From contig JANWIS010000111.1 of the NCBI GenBank assembly GCA_025449775.1, forward strand, positions 1-8,821: a stretch of DNA of 8,821 bases, written 5' to 3'. The notes under the pieces were generated by a model. That model was given only the letters and a program-made list of their open reading frames with translations, was not told where the DNA came from and ran no database searches. Both the position numbers and the translations under genes were made by a program. Numbering within the stretch: position 1 is the first letter of the stretch; every line of letters starts with the position of its first letter. Source of the DNA: Ignavibacteriaceae bacterium. GTDB taxonomy: Bacteria; Bacteroidota; Ignavibacteria; Ignavibacteriales; Ignavibacteriaceae. Of this stretch, positions 1 through 6,569 are shown piece by piece.

Positions 1-431
<431 letters not shown>

Positions 432-507
432 TTTATTTTTATAAACAGGTTATGTTAGTAGTTCTCTATATCAGGTTCAGCTCTTTCAATCTTCTTTTTT
501 ATTGATT
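432..507 (+). other. 23S-5S internal transcribed spacer
   Basis: A spacer of about 77 nt, AT-rich, between the 23S and 5S rRNAs. It contains no tRNA: no T-loop GTTCGAATC-type motif and no cloverleaf. It is presumably transcribed and removed during rRNA processing. I see no separate promoter in it. Confidence 0.7.
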
Positions 508-621
508 TTGGTGACTATAGCCTGGGTGATACACCTCTTCCCTTTCCGAACAGAGAAGTTAAGACCCAGTACGCCGATGGTACTGCATGCGCAGGTGTGT
601 GGGAGAGTAGGTAGTCGCCAG
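508..621 (+). rRNA. rrf: 5S ribosomal RNA
   Basis: Complete 5S rRNA of about 114 nt. Helix I is formed by TGGTGACTA (509-517) pairing with TAGTCGCCA (612-620), nine consecutive pairs including one G-U. The conserved core is present: CCGAAC at 546-551 followed by GAAGTTAAG (helix III/loop C), CGCCGATGG in the helix IV/loop A region, and GAGAGTAGG at 603-611 (loop E/helix IV strand). It sits 3' of 23S in the usual bacterial order and is followed directly by an intrinsic terminator. The ends are set by helix I and could differ by one to three bases. Confidence 0.95.
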
Positions 622-630
622 TTTTATTTC

Positions 631-661
631 AACCCCGATCGCTTTGCGTTCGGGGTTTTTT
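631..661 (+). terminator. Rho-independent terminator of the rRNA operon
   Basis: An inverted repeat, AACCCCGA (631-638) with TCGGGGTT (650-657), extended inward by CG/CG around a T-T mismatch, encloses a short loop (642-646). It is followed by an uninterrupted T-run to 661. It lies 10 nt after the 5S rRNA and closes the rRNA transcript, separating it from the membrane-protein gene downstream. Confidence 0.92.
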
Positions 662-677
662 GTTCTATTAGTTTCAC

Positions 678-685
678 TATATTTA
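678..685 (+). promoter_or_regulatory. Possible -7 promoter element for the DUF2269-like gene
   Basis: TATATTTA matches the Bacteroidota -7 consensus TAnnTTTG at all but the last base. It lies in the short gap between the rRNA terminator and the next gene, where a promoter is needed if the terminator is efficient. The nearest upstream TTG (660-662) is only 15 nt away, shorter than the usual 19-21 nt, so support is weak; AT-rich DNA produces such matches by chance. Confidence 0.25.
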
Positions 686-712
686 TTTTAGATAAATTAA
701 GAAAGTGAATTT

Positions 713-719
713 AGGAGGG
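713..719 (+). promoter_or_regulatory. Shine-Dalgarno sequence (AGGAGGG) fixing the start at 723
   Basis: AGGAGGG ends 3 nt before the ATG at 723. It decides between two candidate starts: the upstream GTG at 705 lies before this site and has no purine-rich sequence of its own, so 723 is preferred. Confidence 0.7.
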
Positions 720-722
720 AAA

Positions 723-1187
723 ATGGTTTATCTTATTCTGGTTTTAATTCATGTAATTGCTGTTATCATTTTTCTTGGTAACATTACTATTGCACCGTTC
801 TGGAAATCTCAGGCAGAAAAAACAAAAGAAAGATTGCTTATTCTTAATACTTGGGAGGGAATAATCAGGGCAGATAAATTTTTTACAATGCCAGGTGTAG
901 TTCTTTTATTAATTTTTGGGCTTGGAGGAGCGATGCATGGAGGATTTCCATTAGTTGAAACCGGATGGATTTTCTGGTCGATTATTCTTTATGCATTTTC
1001 AGGAGCTACTTTTATGTTCAAAGTATCTCCACTTCAGAAAAAAATTGTTGCACTTGCAAAAGATGAATCCAATTTCAGCTGGGAAGAATATCAGTATTTA
1101 GCAAAACAATGGGATATCTGGGGAACATTTGCGACAATCACTCCGTGGGTAGCCGTAATTCTTATGGTTATTAAACCTAATATTTGA
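723..1187 (+). CDS. DUF2269-like four-helix integral membrane protein
   Basis: Predicted inner-membrane protein of 154 aa. Hydrophobic stretches at about residues 3-25, 52-70, 81-100 and 131-150 give four transmembrane helices. The first contains LIHVIAVIIFLGN, with a His (10) and a Gly-Asn (19-20), which resembles the opening of the DUF2269 family of small membrane proteins; length and helix count also fit. The loop between helices 1 and 2 is charged (KSQAEKTKER). No catalytic motif is visible and the family's function is not established; a link to heme or metal handling would be a guess. The start at 723 is chosen over the GTG at 705 because AGGAGGG lies directly before it. It follows the rRNA terminator and is 23 nt upstream of a putative outer-membrane protein gene, so the two may share a transcript. 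Confidence 0.75.
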   Translation: MVYLILVLIHVIAVIIFLGNITIAPFWKSQAEKTKERLLILNTWEGIIRADKFFTMPGVVLLLIFGLGGAMHGGFPLVETGWIFWSIILYAFSGATFMFKVSPLQKKIVALAKDESNFSWEEYQYLAKQWDIWGTFATITPWVAVILMVIKPNI

Positions 1188-1210
1188 AACCTTAGTGTTA
1201 AGATAATTTA

Positions 1211-1894
1211 TTGAAATACTTACAGGGACAAATATTATTCTTTTTATTTAGTTGTTATTGTCATTCGCAAAGTGAATTGTTGAATAGGGGTGAAAATGGA
1301 TTGTTCCTCTTAGGGAATTATTCTCATAGCGATTTTGCTTCAGGTTGGAATGGAGGATTGAGTTATTCATACAAAGGTATTATCGATTTTGGGATTGGTT
1401 ATGGAAATTCCAGGTTAAATGAGCAAACAGAATATTTGACTTTGAACTGGAACACACTCCAGTTATCATTTAATTTAATTTTTTTAAGAGACAACGCTGA
1501 TACTACTCTTTTTGGGATGGGACTTGGATTCTCTTATGCATTTCAATCTTATGATAAAACATCCTATTACTATATCAACAATGAGAAAACTGTAATCAAC
1601 GAAAATTTTAATGGGGAAGTACTTCTTCCTTCTTTAAATGCTTATCTAAATGCAAGTATATCAGATAGATTGAGTTTGCAATATCTTATTTCCTTTGGTT
1701 ATATCATTGCTGATGTTGAGACCACTAGCATAAATAAAAGTGATGGTGATCTGGCTTGGGCTATCGGGTTTAGTTTAGTGTTTAAAACATCACCTGCCGT
1801 TATTTTGTTTTTAATCCCAACTGTTTCTTTTATACAGGATGAAATTACTTTGGGTGTTAATCTCGGTACATCATTTATAACAAATAAAATGTGA
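1211..1894 (+). CDS. Putative outer-membrane beta-barrel protein
   Basis: A 227-aa protein that I cannot assign to a named family. The N-terminus (MKYLQGQILFFLFSC...HSQS) is a short basic and hydrophobic signal peptide with likely cleavage around residues 19-21; two Cys lie in or near it, but the residues before them do not make a good lipobox. The mature part consists of alternating polar/aromatic and Gly-rich strands (for example GLSYSYKGIIDFGIGYG, FGMGLGFSYAF, LAWAIGFSLVF, ITLGVNLGTSF), typical of a small 8- to 10-strand OmpA/OmpW-like barrel exported through the Sec pathway. The C-terminus ends in ...NKM rather than the usual terminal Phe. The start is TTG: an in-frame stop at 1199-1201 precedes it, and no in-frame ATG occurs before the signal-like segment. 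There is no clear Shine-Dalgarno site. It lies 23 nt after the DUF2269-like gene, so co-transcription is plausible. Substrate or partner is unknown. Confidence 0.7.
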   Translation: MKYLQGQILFFLFSCYCHSQSELLNRGENGLFLLGNYSHSDFASGWNGGLSYSYKGIIDFGIGYGNSRLNEQTEYLTLNWNTLQLSFNLIFLRDNADTTLFGMGLGFSYAFQSYDKTSYYYINNEKTVINENFNGEVLLPSLNAYLNASISDRLSLQYLISFGYIIADVETTSINKSDGDLAWAIGFSLVFKTSPAVILFLIPTVSFIQDEITLGVNLGTSFITNKM

Positions 1895-2215
1895 TATAAT
1901 TATATTTTTATTTCGTATTACCATATCAGGACTTTAACTGAATGTAGTGTAACCTATAATTCCTGAAAAATTAATGAAGAAAGCAGCACAAGAATTATTC
2001 TGAGTTGTAACCACCACAGCTATGAGTGCAAGGATTATGCAATCAGTTTTGATGAAAAATTTTTCTGAAGCAGACAATTCAATCAATACAACTCCGTAAA
2101 TTTTATTTAATATGGTTATTTTAAACAGATATAAATAATTGAATTCGATCTTCAAAAAATATTAATGAATTTTCTGAAAGGGTAATTAGTACTTTGAAAT
2201 TATTAAGGGGAACAA
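1895..2215 (+). other. 321-bp gap without a supported gene
   Basis: An AT-rich stretch between the barrel gene and the cytochrome gene. All three + strand frames are broken: the best stretch, from the ATG at about 1974, meets a TGA after nine codons, resumes in the same frame for about 30 codons and stops again. The complementary strand has one open frame (2155-1934, 73 codons) starting with TTG and lacking a ribosome binding site; its translation contains one hydrophobic stretch but matches no family I know. There is no tRNA, no strong hairpin with a T-run and no extended repeat. It should contain the promoter of the cytochrome gene, but I find no convincing TAnnTTTG element. It may be a decayed gene or plain intergenic DNA. 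Confidence 0.5.
2206..2210 (+). promoter_or_regulatory. Ribosome binding site of the cytochrome gene
   Basis: AGGGG within TTAAGGGGAAC lies 5 nt before the ATG at 2216, a good Shine-Dalgarno spacing. It supports that start. Confidence 0.5.
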
Positions 2216-2923
2216 ATGTTTAGTAAAATTAATTTGTTGATTCTTCTTCTTTCATTTTCCCTGCAAATCTTAGCAGCCGGCGAATCAGATTTCCCTCACA
2301 ACTATTATAATATTGTTATAGTAATTCTGATGTTCATTATCATTATTGCATTGTTAAGTATAATTTATTTTGAAGGGAAGAAAAAAAAATCAGAGACAAA
2401 ATCCCATAATAAATTTAACACTATAAAAAATCTCACCAGCAAAATTCCATCATGGGTTTTCAAGCTGGTTTATTTAATCGTCTTAATGACCGTTGTACTT
2501 TACTTCTACGATTTTGGAACAAGCGAATCGAAGAAAGATAATGGAAATTCAGAAGACTCATCATTGAACAAAGATGATTCTTCAATAAATGAAGAAACTG
2601 TTACTTTAAAAACAGATTCCATTTCTTTAAAATCGGGCAAATATATTTACGACTCAAATTGTATTGCTTGTCATTTAGGTGATGGTGGTGGTTCTGTTGG
2701 TCCAAACTTTACTGATGAATACTGGATTTACGGAGGAGGAATAAAAAATATTTTTAAAAGCATCAAGTACGGAGTTCCTGAAAAGGGTATGATTAGCTGG
2801 CAGACCGTTCTTAATCCAAAGCAAATGCAGGAAGTTGCAAGTTATATTTTAAGTTTTCAAGGAACTACACCTGCTGCACCAAAGCAACCTGAAGGTGAAA
2901 TCTGGAAGGGAGAAAAAAAATAA
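2216..2923 (+). CDS. ccoP: CcoP-type monoheme cytochrome c (cbb3 oxidase subunit III)
   Basis: A membrane-anchored c-type cytochrome of 235 aa. CcoP passes electrons from the periplasm to the CcoN/CcoO core of the high-affinity cbb3 terminal oxidase. Layout: signal-like hydrophobic segment (about 1-21), transmembrane helix 33-51, Lys-rich cytoplasmic loop (54-78), helix 80-98 preceded by IPSW, which recalls the LPPWW motif of CcoP, an acidic Ser/Asp/Asn linker (102-130), and one heme domain (136-215). The heme c site CIACH is at 149-153 (bases 2660-2674) and the probable distal ligand is Met192 in GVPEKGMISW. The ending EVASYILSFQGTTPAAPKQPEGEIW is characteristic of CcoP. There is one heme site where the proteobacterial protein has two; single-heme forms are usual in Bacteroidota. 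No ccoN, ccoO or assembly gene is adjacent. A stand-alone soluble-facing cytochrome is an alternative, but the C-terminal signature argues for CcoP. Confidence 0.85.
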   Translation: MFSKINLLILLLSFSLQILAAGESDFPHNYYNIVIVILMFIIIIALLSIIYFEGKKKKSETKSHNKFNTIKNLTSKIPSWVFKLVYLIVLMTVVLYFYDFGTSESKKDNGNSEDSSLNKDDSSINEETVTLKTDSISLKSGKYIYDSNCIACHLGDGGGSVGPNFTDEYWIYGGGIKNIFKSIKYGVPEKGMISWQTVLNPKQMQEVASYILSFQGTTPAAPKQPEGEIWKGEKK

Positions 2924-3020
2924 ACAGCTGAAAGAACACCCGGAAGATTCAACAAAACTTCGGAAGACTTTTCTAACAACAACCTTCTATTTATTCTCCT
3001 CAATCGAAATTAATATTGGT

Positions 3021-3028
3021 TATATTTA
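3021..3028 (+). promoter_or_regulatory. Possible -7 promoter element for the acylase gene
   Basis: TATATTTA, one mismatch from the Bacteroidota TAnnTTTG element, is located 25 nt before the acylase ATG. If used, transcription would start near 3034 and the leader would be only about 20 nt. No clear -33 TTTG lies at the expected distance, so the call is tentative. Confidence 0.35.
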
Positions 3029-3031
3029 CGC

Positions 3032-3055
3032 TCAATAAATTTTCATTCAATAAAT
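3032..3055 (+). repeat. Direct repeat TCAATAAAT at the acylase start
   Basis: The 9-mer TCAATAAAT occurs at 3032-3040 and 3047-3055, with a 15-nt period. The second copy runs into the ATG of the acylase gene (3054-3056). It could be an operator or chance in AT-rich DNA. No Shine-Dalgarno site is present here. Confidence 0.4.
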
Positions 3056-5507
3056 GCGTACCTGGCTTAAAGTTACAATCGGAATACTTGCTTCACTGAT
3101 AATAATTTTTTTAGTCGGCGGCTATATTCTCTACAATTCTCTTACCGAATCACTCCCAGTTTATGAAGGGGAATTAAAAACATCCCTTCTTAAATCCGAA
3201 GTACAAATTTATTTCGACAGTCTTGCTGTTCCTTACGTTTATGCAGAAAGTGATGAAGATGCTGCATTTGCTCTTGGTTATCTTCATTCAAGAGAAAGAA
3301 TGTTCTCGATGGATCTAATGAGACGAGCTGGTGAAGGAAGATTGAGCGAAATATTCGGAGTTGAAACGGTACCTTTCGACAGAATGTTCAGGACTGTTGG
3401 AATCTACAGAACTGCGACGATGATTAAAGAGAGAATGAATCCTGAAGGACTAAAGCTTCTCGAAGCTTATTCTCGTGGAGTTAATTTTTATTTAGAAGAA
3501 AAGAAAAACAAATACACATTTGAGTTCGATGTGCTTGGTTATCAGCCGGAGGAATGGAAACCTGAACACTGCATTATAATAATTAGAATGATGGCATGGG
3601 AACTGAATTTGGGATGGTGGACAGATTTAACTTTTACGGAACTTGTTCAGAAGCTTGGTGAGGAAAAAGTAAAAGAAATTCTCCCTGGATTTCCTGAAAA
3701 CGCACCGACAATCATTCCCTCTGAAATAAAAAAAATTGCGCAGATAAATAATAGCTTCATCGAAACAGATAAAGCTTTCAGAAAATTTATTGGAATGACC
3801 GGCACTCATCTCGGTTCGAACAACTGGGTTGTTAACTCAAAAATGTCTGCTTCAGGAAAACCGATAATTGCCAACGATCCTCATCTTGCATACAGAGCCC
3901 CGGGAATCTGGTACGCTGCAGTAATTAATTCACCTAACTGGAATGCAGCCGGAGTAACTTTACCGGGTGTTCCGGGAATTGTGATTGGAAAGAATAATAA
4001 TATTTCCTGGACACTTACTTCTATAATGACTGATGAAACTGATTTTTATTTTGAAACGCTCGATTCATCCCGGACTAAATATTTGCTCGATGATAAATGG
4101 ATTGATATGCAGATCATCGAAGACACAATTAAAGTAAGAAACTCGGGCGGAGTTCCGATTGAAATAAAAAGTACGCAAAGAGGGCCGATAATTTCCGGTA
4201 TTCATCCGTACAATTTTGTTTTCAACAAGGAAGAATCATCTTATCCCACAATAAGTATGCGATGGCTCGGAAATGATTTCAGTGATGAAATGGATGCATT
4301 CTTAAATCTTAATAGAGCAAAAAACTGGAAAGAATTTAAATCAGCAGTCAGCAAGTTTAAAATTCCCGGACAAAATTTTGTTTATTCTGATAAGGAAGGC
4401 AACATTGGTTACGTCTTCGGTGGTGCAATTCCAATCAGAACCGGAAATGCCACAACTTTTGTATTCGATGGCTCGTCCGGTAAAAGCGATTGGAAAGGCT
4501 TTGTTCCATCTGGTGAATTGCCAAATATTTTTAATCCCGGATCAAATTTTATTGCAACGGCAAATAATAAAGTGAGCAATAATTTCAAATATCATATTTC
4601 AAATCTTTGGGAACCATCATCCCGGATTGAAAGAATAACCGAGTTGCTGAAATCAAAAAGTAATCACTCCGTTACTGATTACATGGATTACCACGTTGAT
4701 ATTTATTCATCTTATGCGAAAATAATTTTACCATTTATACTTTCTGCATTTGAAAATGTTGAAGTAAAGGATAAAAACCTTGAAGAATCACTTCAGCTTT
4801 TGCGTCAATGGAATTTTAAAATGGATAAGTACAGTCATGCACCAGCAATTTTTCTTTCCTGTTTCGATAAGCTGATGAAAAATATTTATATGGACGAGAT
4901 GGGAGAAGATCTTTTCAACCAGTACGTTTTTTTAGCAAATGTGCCATACAGGAATGTTCCTGAACTTTTGGAAAAACCTTTCTCACCCTGGTTTGATAAT
5001 TCTGAAACAAATGAAGTTGAAACAAGAGATGATATTATAAGAAAGAGTTTAGCAGAAGCACTTGATGAAATTGAAAAAAGAATCAGTAAAAATGTGGGTG
5101 ACTGGCAATGGGGAAGATTGCATACTGTAACTTTTAAGCATCCGTTTAGCGGGACTTCCGGTTTCCTGGACGGAATAATTGATATTGGTCCTTATGAAAT
5201 CAGCGGTGACGGCACAACAATTTTCAATACAGAATATTCGTTTTCAGAAAGTATCGAAGAATTTCCTCTTTTTCGTCATAAGCCATTTGATTGTGAGCTT
5301 GGTCCTTCGATGCGATTCATCTATGATTTTGCCAAACCGGATGAGTTCTATTTAATTTTAACCACAGGGCAATCGGGAAATATTTTCAGCGATCATTACA
5401 ATAATATGACCGAACTTTTTCTTGAAGGAAAGTATATGAAAATCCATACTGATGAAAATTCTGTTAAAGTTCCTAAAAATACTTTGCTAAAATTACTCCC
5501 TGATTAA
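3054..5507 (+). CDS. Penicillin acylase family Ntn hydrolase (peptidase S45)
   Basis: An 817-aa amidohydrolase that in this family cleaves the amide bond of acylated amines such as beta-lactams, acyl-homoserine lactones or N-acyl amino acids; the true substrate cannot be read from sequence. An uncleaved or cleavable hydrophobic segment (about 7-28) sends it across the inner membrane. The family motif ALGYLHSRERMFSMD begins at residue 73 and runs on to EGRLSEIFG (to about 102). LGSNNWVV places the probable nucleophile at Ser255, which becomes the N-terminus of the beta chain after self-cleavage at Gly254-Ser255. TANNKV (502-507) contains the likely oxyanion-hole Asn. The C-terminal motifs GPSMRFIYDF (750-759) and TTGQSGNIFSDHY (770-782) are intact, and the length is normal for the family. 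The ATG at 3054 has no Shine-Dalgarno site. Gaps of 130 bp before and 76 bp after suggest it is transcribed alone. Confidence 0.95.
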   Translation: MRTWLKVTIGILASLIIIFLVGGYILYNSLTESLPVYEGELKTSLLKSEVQIYFDSLAVPYVYAESDEDAAFALGYLHSRERMFSMDLMRRAGEGRLSEIFGVETVPFDRMFRTVGIYRTATMIKERMNPEGLKLLEAYSRGVNFYLEEKKNKYTFEFDVLGYQPEEWKPEHCIIIIRMMAWELNLGWWTDLTFTELVQKLGEEKVKEILPGFPENAPTIIPSEIKKIAQINNSFIETDKAFRKFIGMTGTHLGSNNWVVNSKMSASGKPIIANDPHLAYRAPGIWYAAVINSPNWNAAGVTLPGVPGIVIGKNNNISWTLTSIMTDETDFYFETLDSSRTKYLLDDKWIDMQIIEDTIKVRNSGGVPIEIKSTQRGPIISGIHPYNFVFNKEESSYPTISMRWLGNDFSDEMDAFLNLNRAKNWKEFKSAVSKFKIPGQNFVYSDKEGNIGYVFGGAIPIRTGNATTFVFDGSSGKSDWKGFVPSGELPNIFNPGSNFIATANNKVSNNFKYHISNLWEPSSRIERITELLKSKSNHSVTDYMDYHVDIYSSYAKIILPFILSAFENVEVKDKNLEESLQLLRQWNFKMDKYSHAPAIFLSCFDKLMKNIYMDEMGEDLFNQYVFLANVPYRNVPELLEKPFSPWFDNSETNEVETRDDIIRKSLAEALDEIEKRISKNVGDWQWGRLHTVTFKHPFSGTSGFLDGIIDIGPYEISGDGTTIFNTEYSFSESIEEFPLFRHKPFDCELGPSMRFIYDFAKPDEFYLILTTGQSGNIFSDHYNNMTELFLEGKYMKIHTDENSVKVPKNTLLKLLPD

Positions 5508-5546
5508 TCGGCAGTATATCAATCCTTAATTATTATTAACTTTGTC

Positions 5547-5554
5547 TATATTTG
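5547..5554 (+). promoter_or_regulatory. Probable -7 promoter element of the metF cluster
   Basis: TATATTTG is a full match to the Bacteroidota -7 consensus TAnnTTTG. It lies 29 nt before the metF ATG, giving a predicted leader of about 20-25 nt. The expected -33 TTTG is not evident (CCTTAAT lies at about the right distance). No SAM riboswitch or terminator fits in the 76-bp gap. It would drive metF and, given their spacing, the three genes after it. Confidence 0.5.
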
Positions 5555-5556
5555 CA

Positions 5557-5575
5557 AGTATTAATTCAGTATTAA
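5557..5575 (+). repeat. Direct repeat AGTATTAA in the metF leader
   Basis: AGTATTAA occurs at 5557-5564 and again at 5568-5575, an 11-nt period close to one helical turn. It lies just after the predicted -7 element, near the transcription start, where a repressor could bind. The repeats are short and AT-rich, so chance is possible. Confidence 0.35.
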
Positions 5576-5583
5576 GAGATTAG

Positions 5584-6549
5584 ATGAAAGTAATAGAACA
5601 CTTAGAAAAAGCCAAAGAACCGCTGATCAGTTTTGAGCTTATCCCTCCAAAACGAGGCGGAGATATCCGCGATGTTTTACAGGTTCTGGATAACATAATA
5701 AAATTCAGACCGCCGTTCATAGATATAACAAGTCATTCTGCAGAAGTTATTTATGAGGAAACTCCTGATGGAATTAAAAAGAGAGTAAAACGGAAAAGAC
5801 CGGGAACACTCGGTATTTGTGCACTCATTCAGAATAAGTATAATGTTGATGCAGTTCCTCATATTCTTGTAAAAGGATTTACACGTGAAGAAACTGAAGA
5901 TTTTATGATAGAGCTGAACTATCTCCAGATAGATAATATTCTTGCAGTAAGAGGAGATGACAGCGGTTACGAAAAACCGATTCCTGTTGGTAAAAGTGCA
6001 AACAGGAATGCACTCGAGCTGGTTGAGCAAATTGTTAAAATGAACAAAGGACATTATCTCGAAGATTCTTTGCTCGATGCAAGACCAACTAATTTTTGTA
6101 TCGGAGCCGGATGTTATCCTGAAAAACATTTCGAAGCACCAAATCTTAAAGCTGATATAAAAGTTGCCAAACAGAAAATTGATGCAGGTGCTGATTATCT
6201 GGTTACACAAATGTTTTATGACAATCGTTATTATTTTGATTACCTTGAAAAATGTAAGGAAGCCGGAATAGATGTTCCAATTATACCCGGTTTAAAAATT
6301 TTAACTTCAAAACCACAGCTTCATTCAATCCCAAAAGATTTTCATGTCAGCATTCCTTCTGTACTTTCAGATGAAATAGAAAAAGCAAAACCGGAAGATG
6401 TAATTAATATTGGTGTGGAATGGGCTTCAGACCAGGTTCGTGAACTGCTGGACAAAAATGTTCCGAGTGTTCATTTCTACATTATGCTTAACTCCAAACC
6501 AATAACACTGTTAATGGACCGGCTGAAATTATTCAACAAAGTTTTTTAA
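5584..6549 (+). CDS. metF: 5,10-methylenetetrahydrofolate reductase
   Basis: A 321-aa cytosolic FAD enzyme that reduces 5,10-methylene-THF to 5-methyl-THF, the methyl donor for methionine synthase. It is a TIM barrel spanning nearly the whole chain. Visible motifs: SFELIPPK with the catalytic Glu18 (E. coli Glu28), the FAD/folate loop AVRGDD with Asp125 (E. coli Asp120), GAGCYPEKH (175-182) for FAD binding, TQMFYDN with Gln209 (E. coli Gln183), PGLKIL (235-240) and the terminal VHFYIMLN (296-303). Length and phrases such as RPGTLGICALIQNKYNVDAVPHIL match the Bacteroidota version of MetF. The ATG at 5584 follows a weak AAGAGA and gives the family N-terminus. Twenty bp separate it from the next gene, so it is probably first in an operon. 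No regulatory RNA is seen upstream. Confidence 0.96.
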   Translation: MKVIEHLEKAKEPLISFELIPPKRGGDIRDVLQVLDNIIKFRPPFIDITSHSAEVIYEETPDGIKKRVKRKRPGTLGICALIQNKYNVDAVPHILVKGFTREETEDFMIELNYLQIDNILAVRGDDSGYEKPIPVGKSANRNALELVEQIVKMNKGHYLEDSLLDARPTNFCIGAGCYPEKHFEAPNLKADIKVAKQKIDAGADYLVTQMFYDNRYYFDYLEKCKEAGIDVPIIPGLKILTSKPQLHSIPKDFHVSIPSVLSDEIEKAKPEDVINIGVEWASDQVRELLDKNVPSVHFYIMLNSKPITLLMDRLKLFNKVF

Positions 6550-6569
6550 AATCAGTTTTCTGATATCTG

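Noticed and set aside
432..507. tRNA in the 23S-5S spacer
   Set aside because: The spacer is too AT-rich and lacks T-loop and acceptor-stem features.
502..708. 68-codon open frame on the + strand
   Set aside because: It covers the 5S rRNA and its terminator; the translation is an artefact of a structural RNA gene.
1894..1909. AT palindrome ATATAATTATAT followed by Ts after the barrel gene
   Set aside because: It has no GC pairs and no room for a loop, so it would not form a stable terminator hairpin.
2181..2200. TAGTACTTTG upstream of the cytochrome gene as a promoter element
   Set aside because: The spacing between TA and TTTG is four bases rather than two, so it does not fit the TAnnTTTG consensus.
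2939..2974. Possible terminator after the cytochrome gene (CCGGAAG ... CTTCGG)
   Set aside because: The stem is about six pairs with a bulge, the loop is 11 nt, and the following T-run is only four bases and not adjacent; too weak to call.
3627..3809. 60-codon open frame on the - strand
   Set aside because: Antisense to the acylase gene, with no recognisable features.
4378..4575. 65-codon open frame on the + strand
   Set aside because: Out-of-frame shadow within the acylase gene, including the conserved TANN region in the true frame.
5677..6210. 177-codon open frame on the - strand
   Set aside because: It lies fully inside metF, whose motifs are unmistakable; the Cys/Phe/Ile-rich translation looks like an antisense shadow.
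6551..6564. Small hairpin ATCAG-TTTT-CTGAT between metF and the oxidoreductase gene
   Set aside because: Five pairs only and no T-run after it; it does not look like a terminator and the genes are otherwise operon-like.
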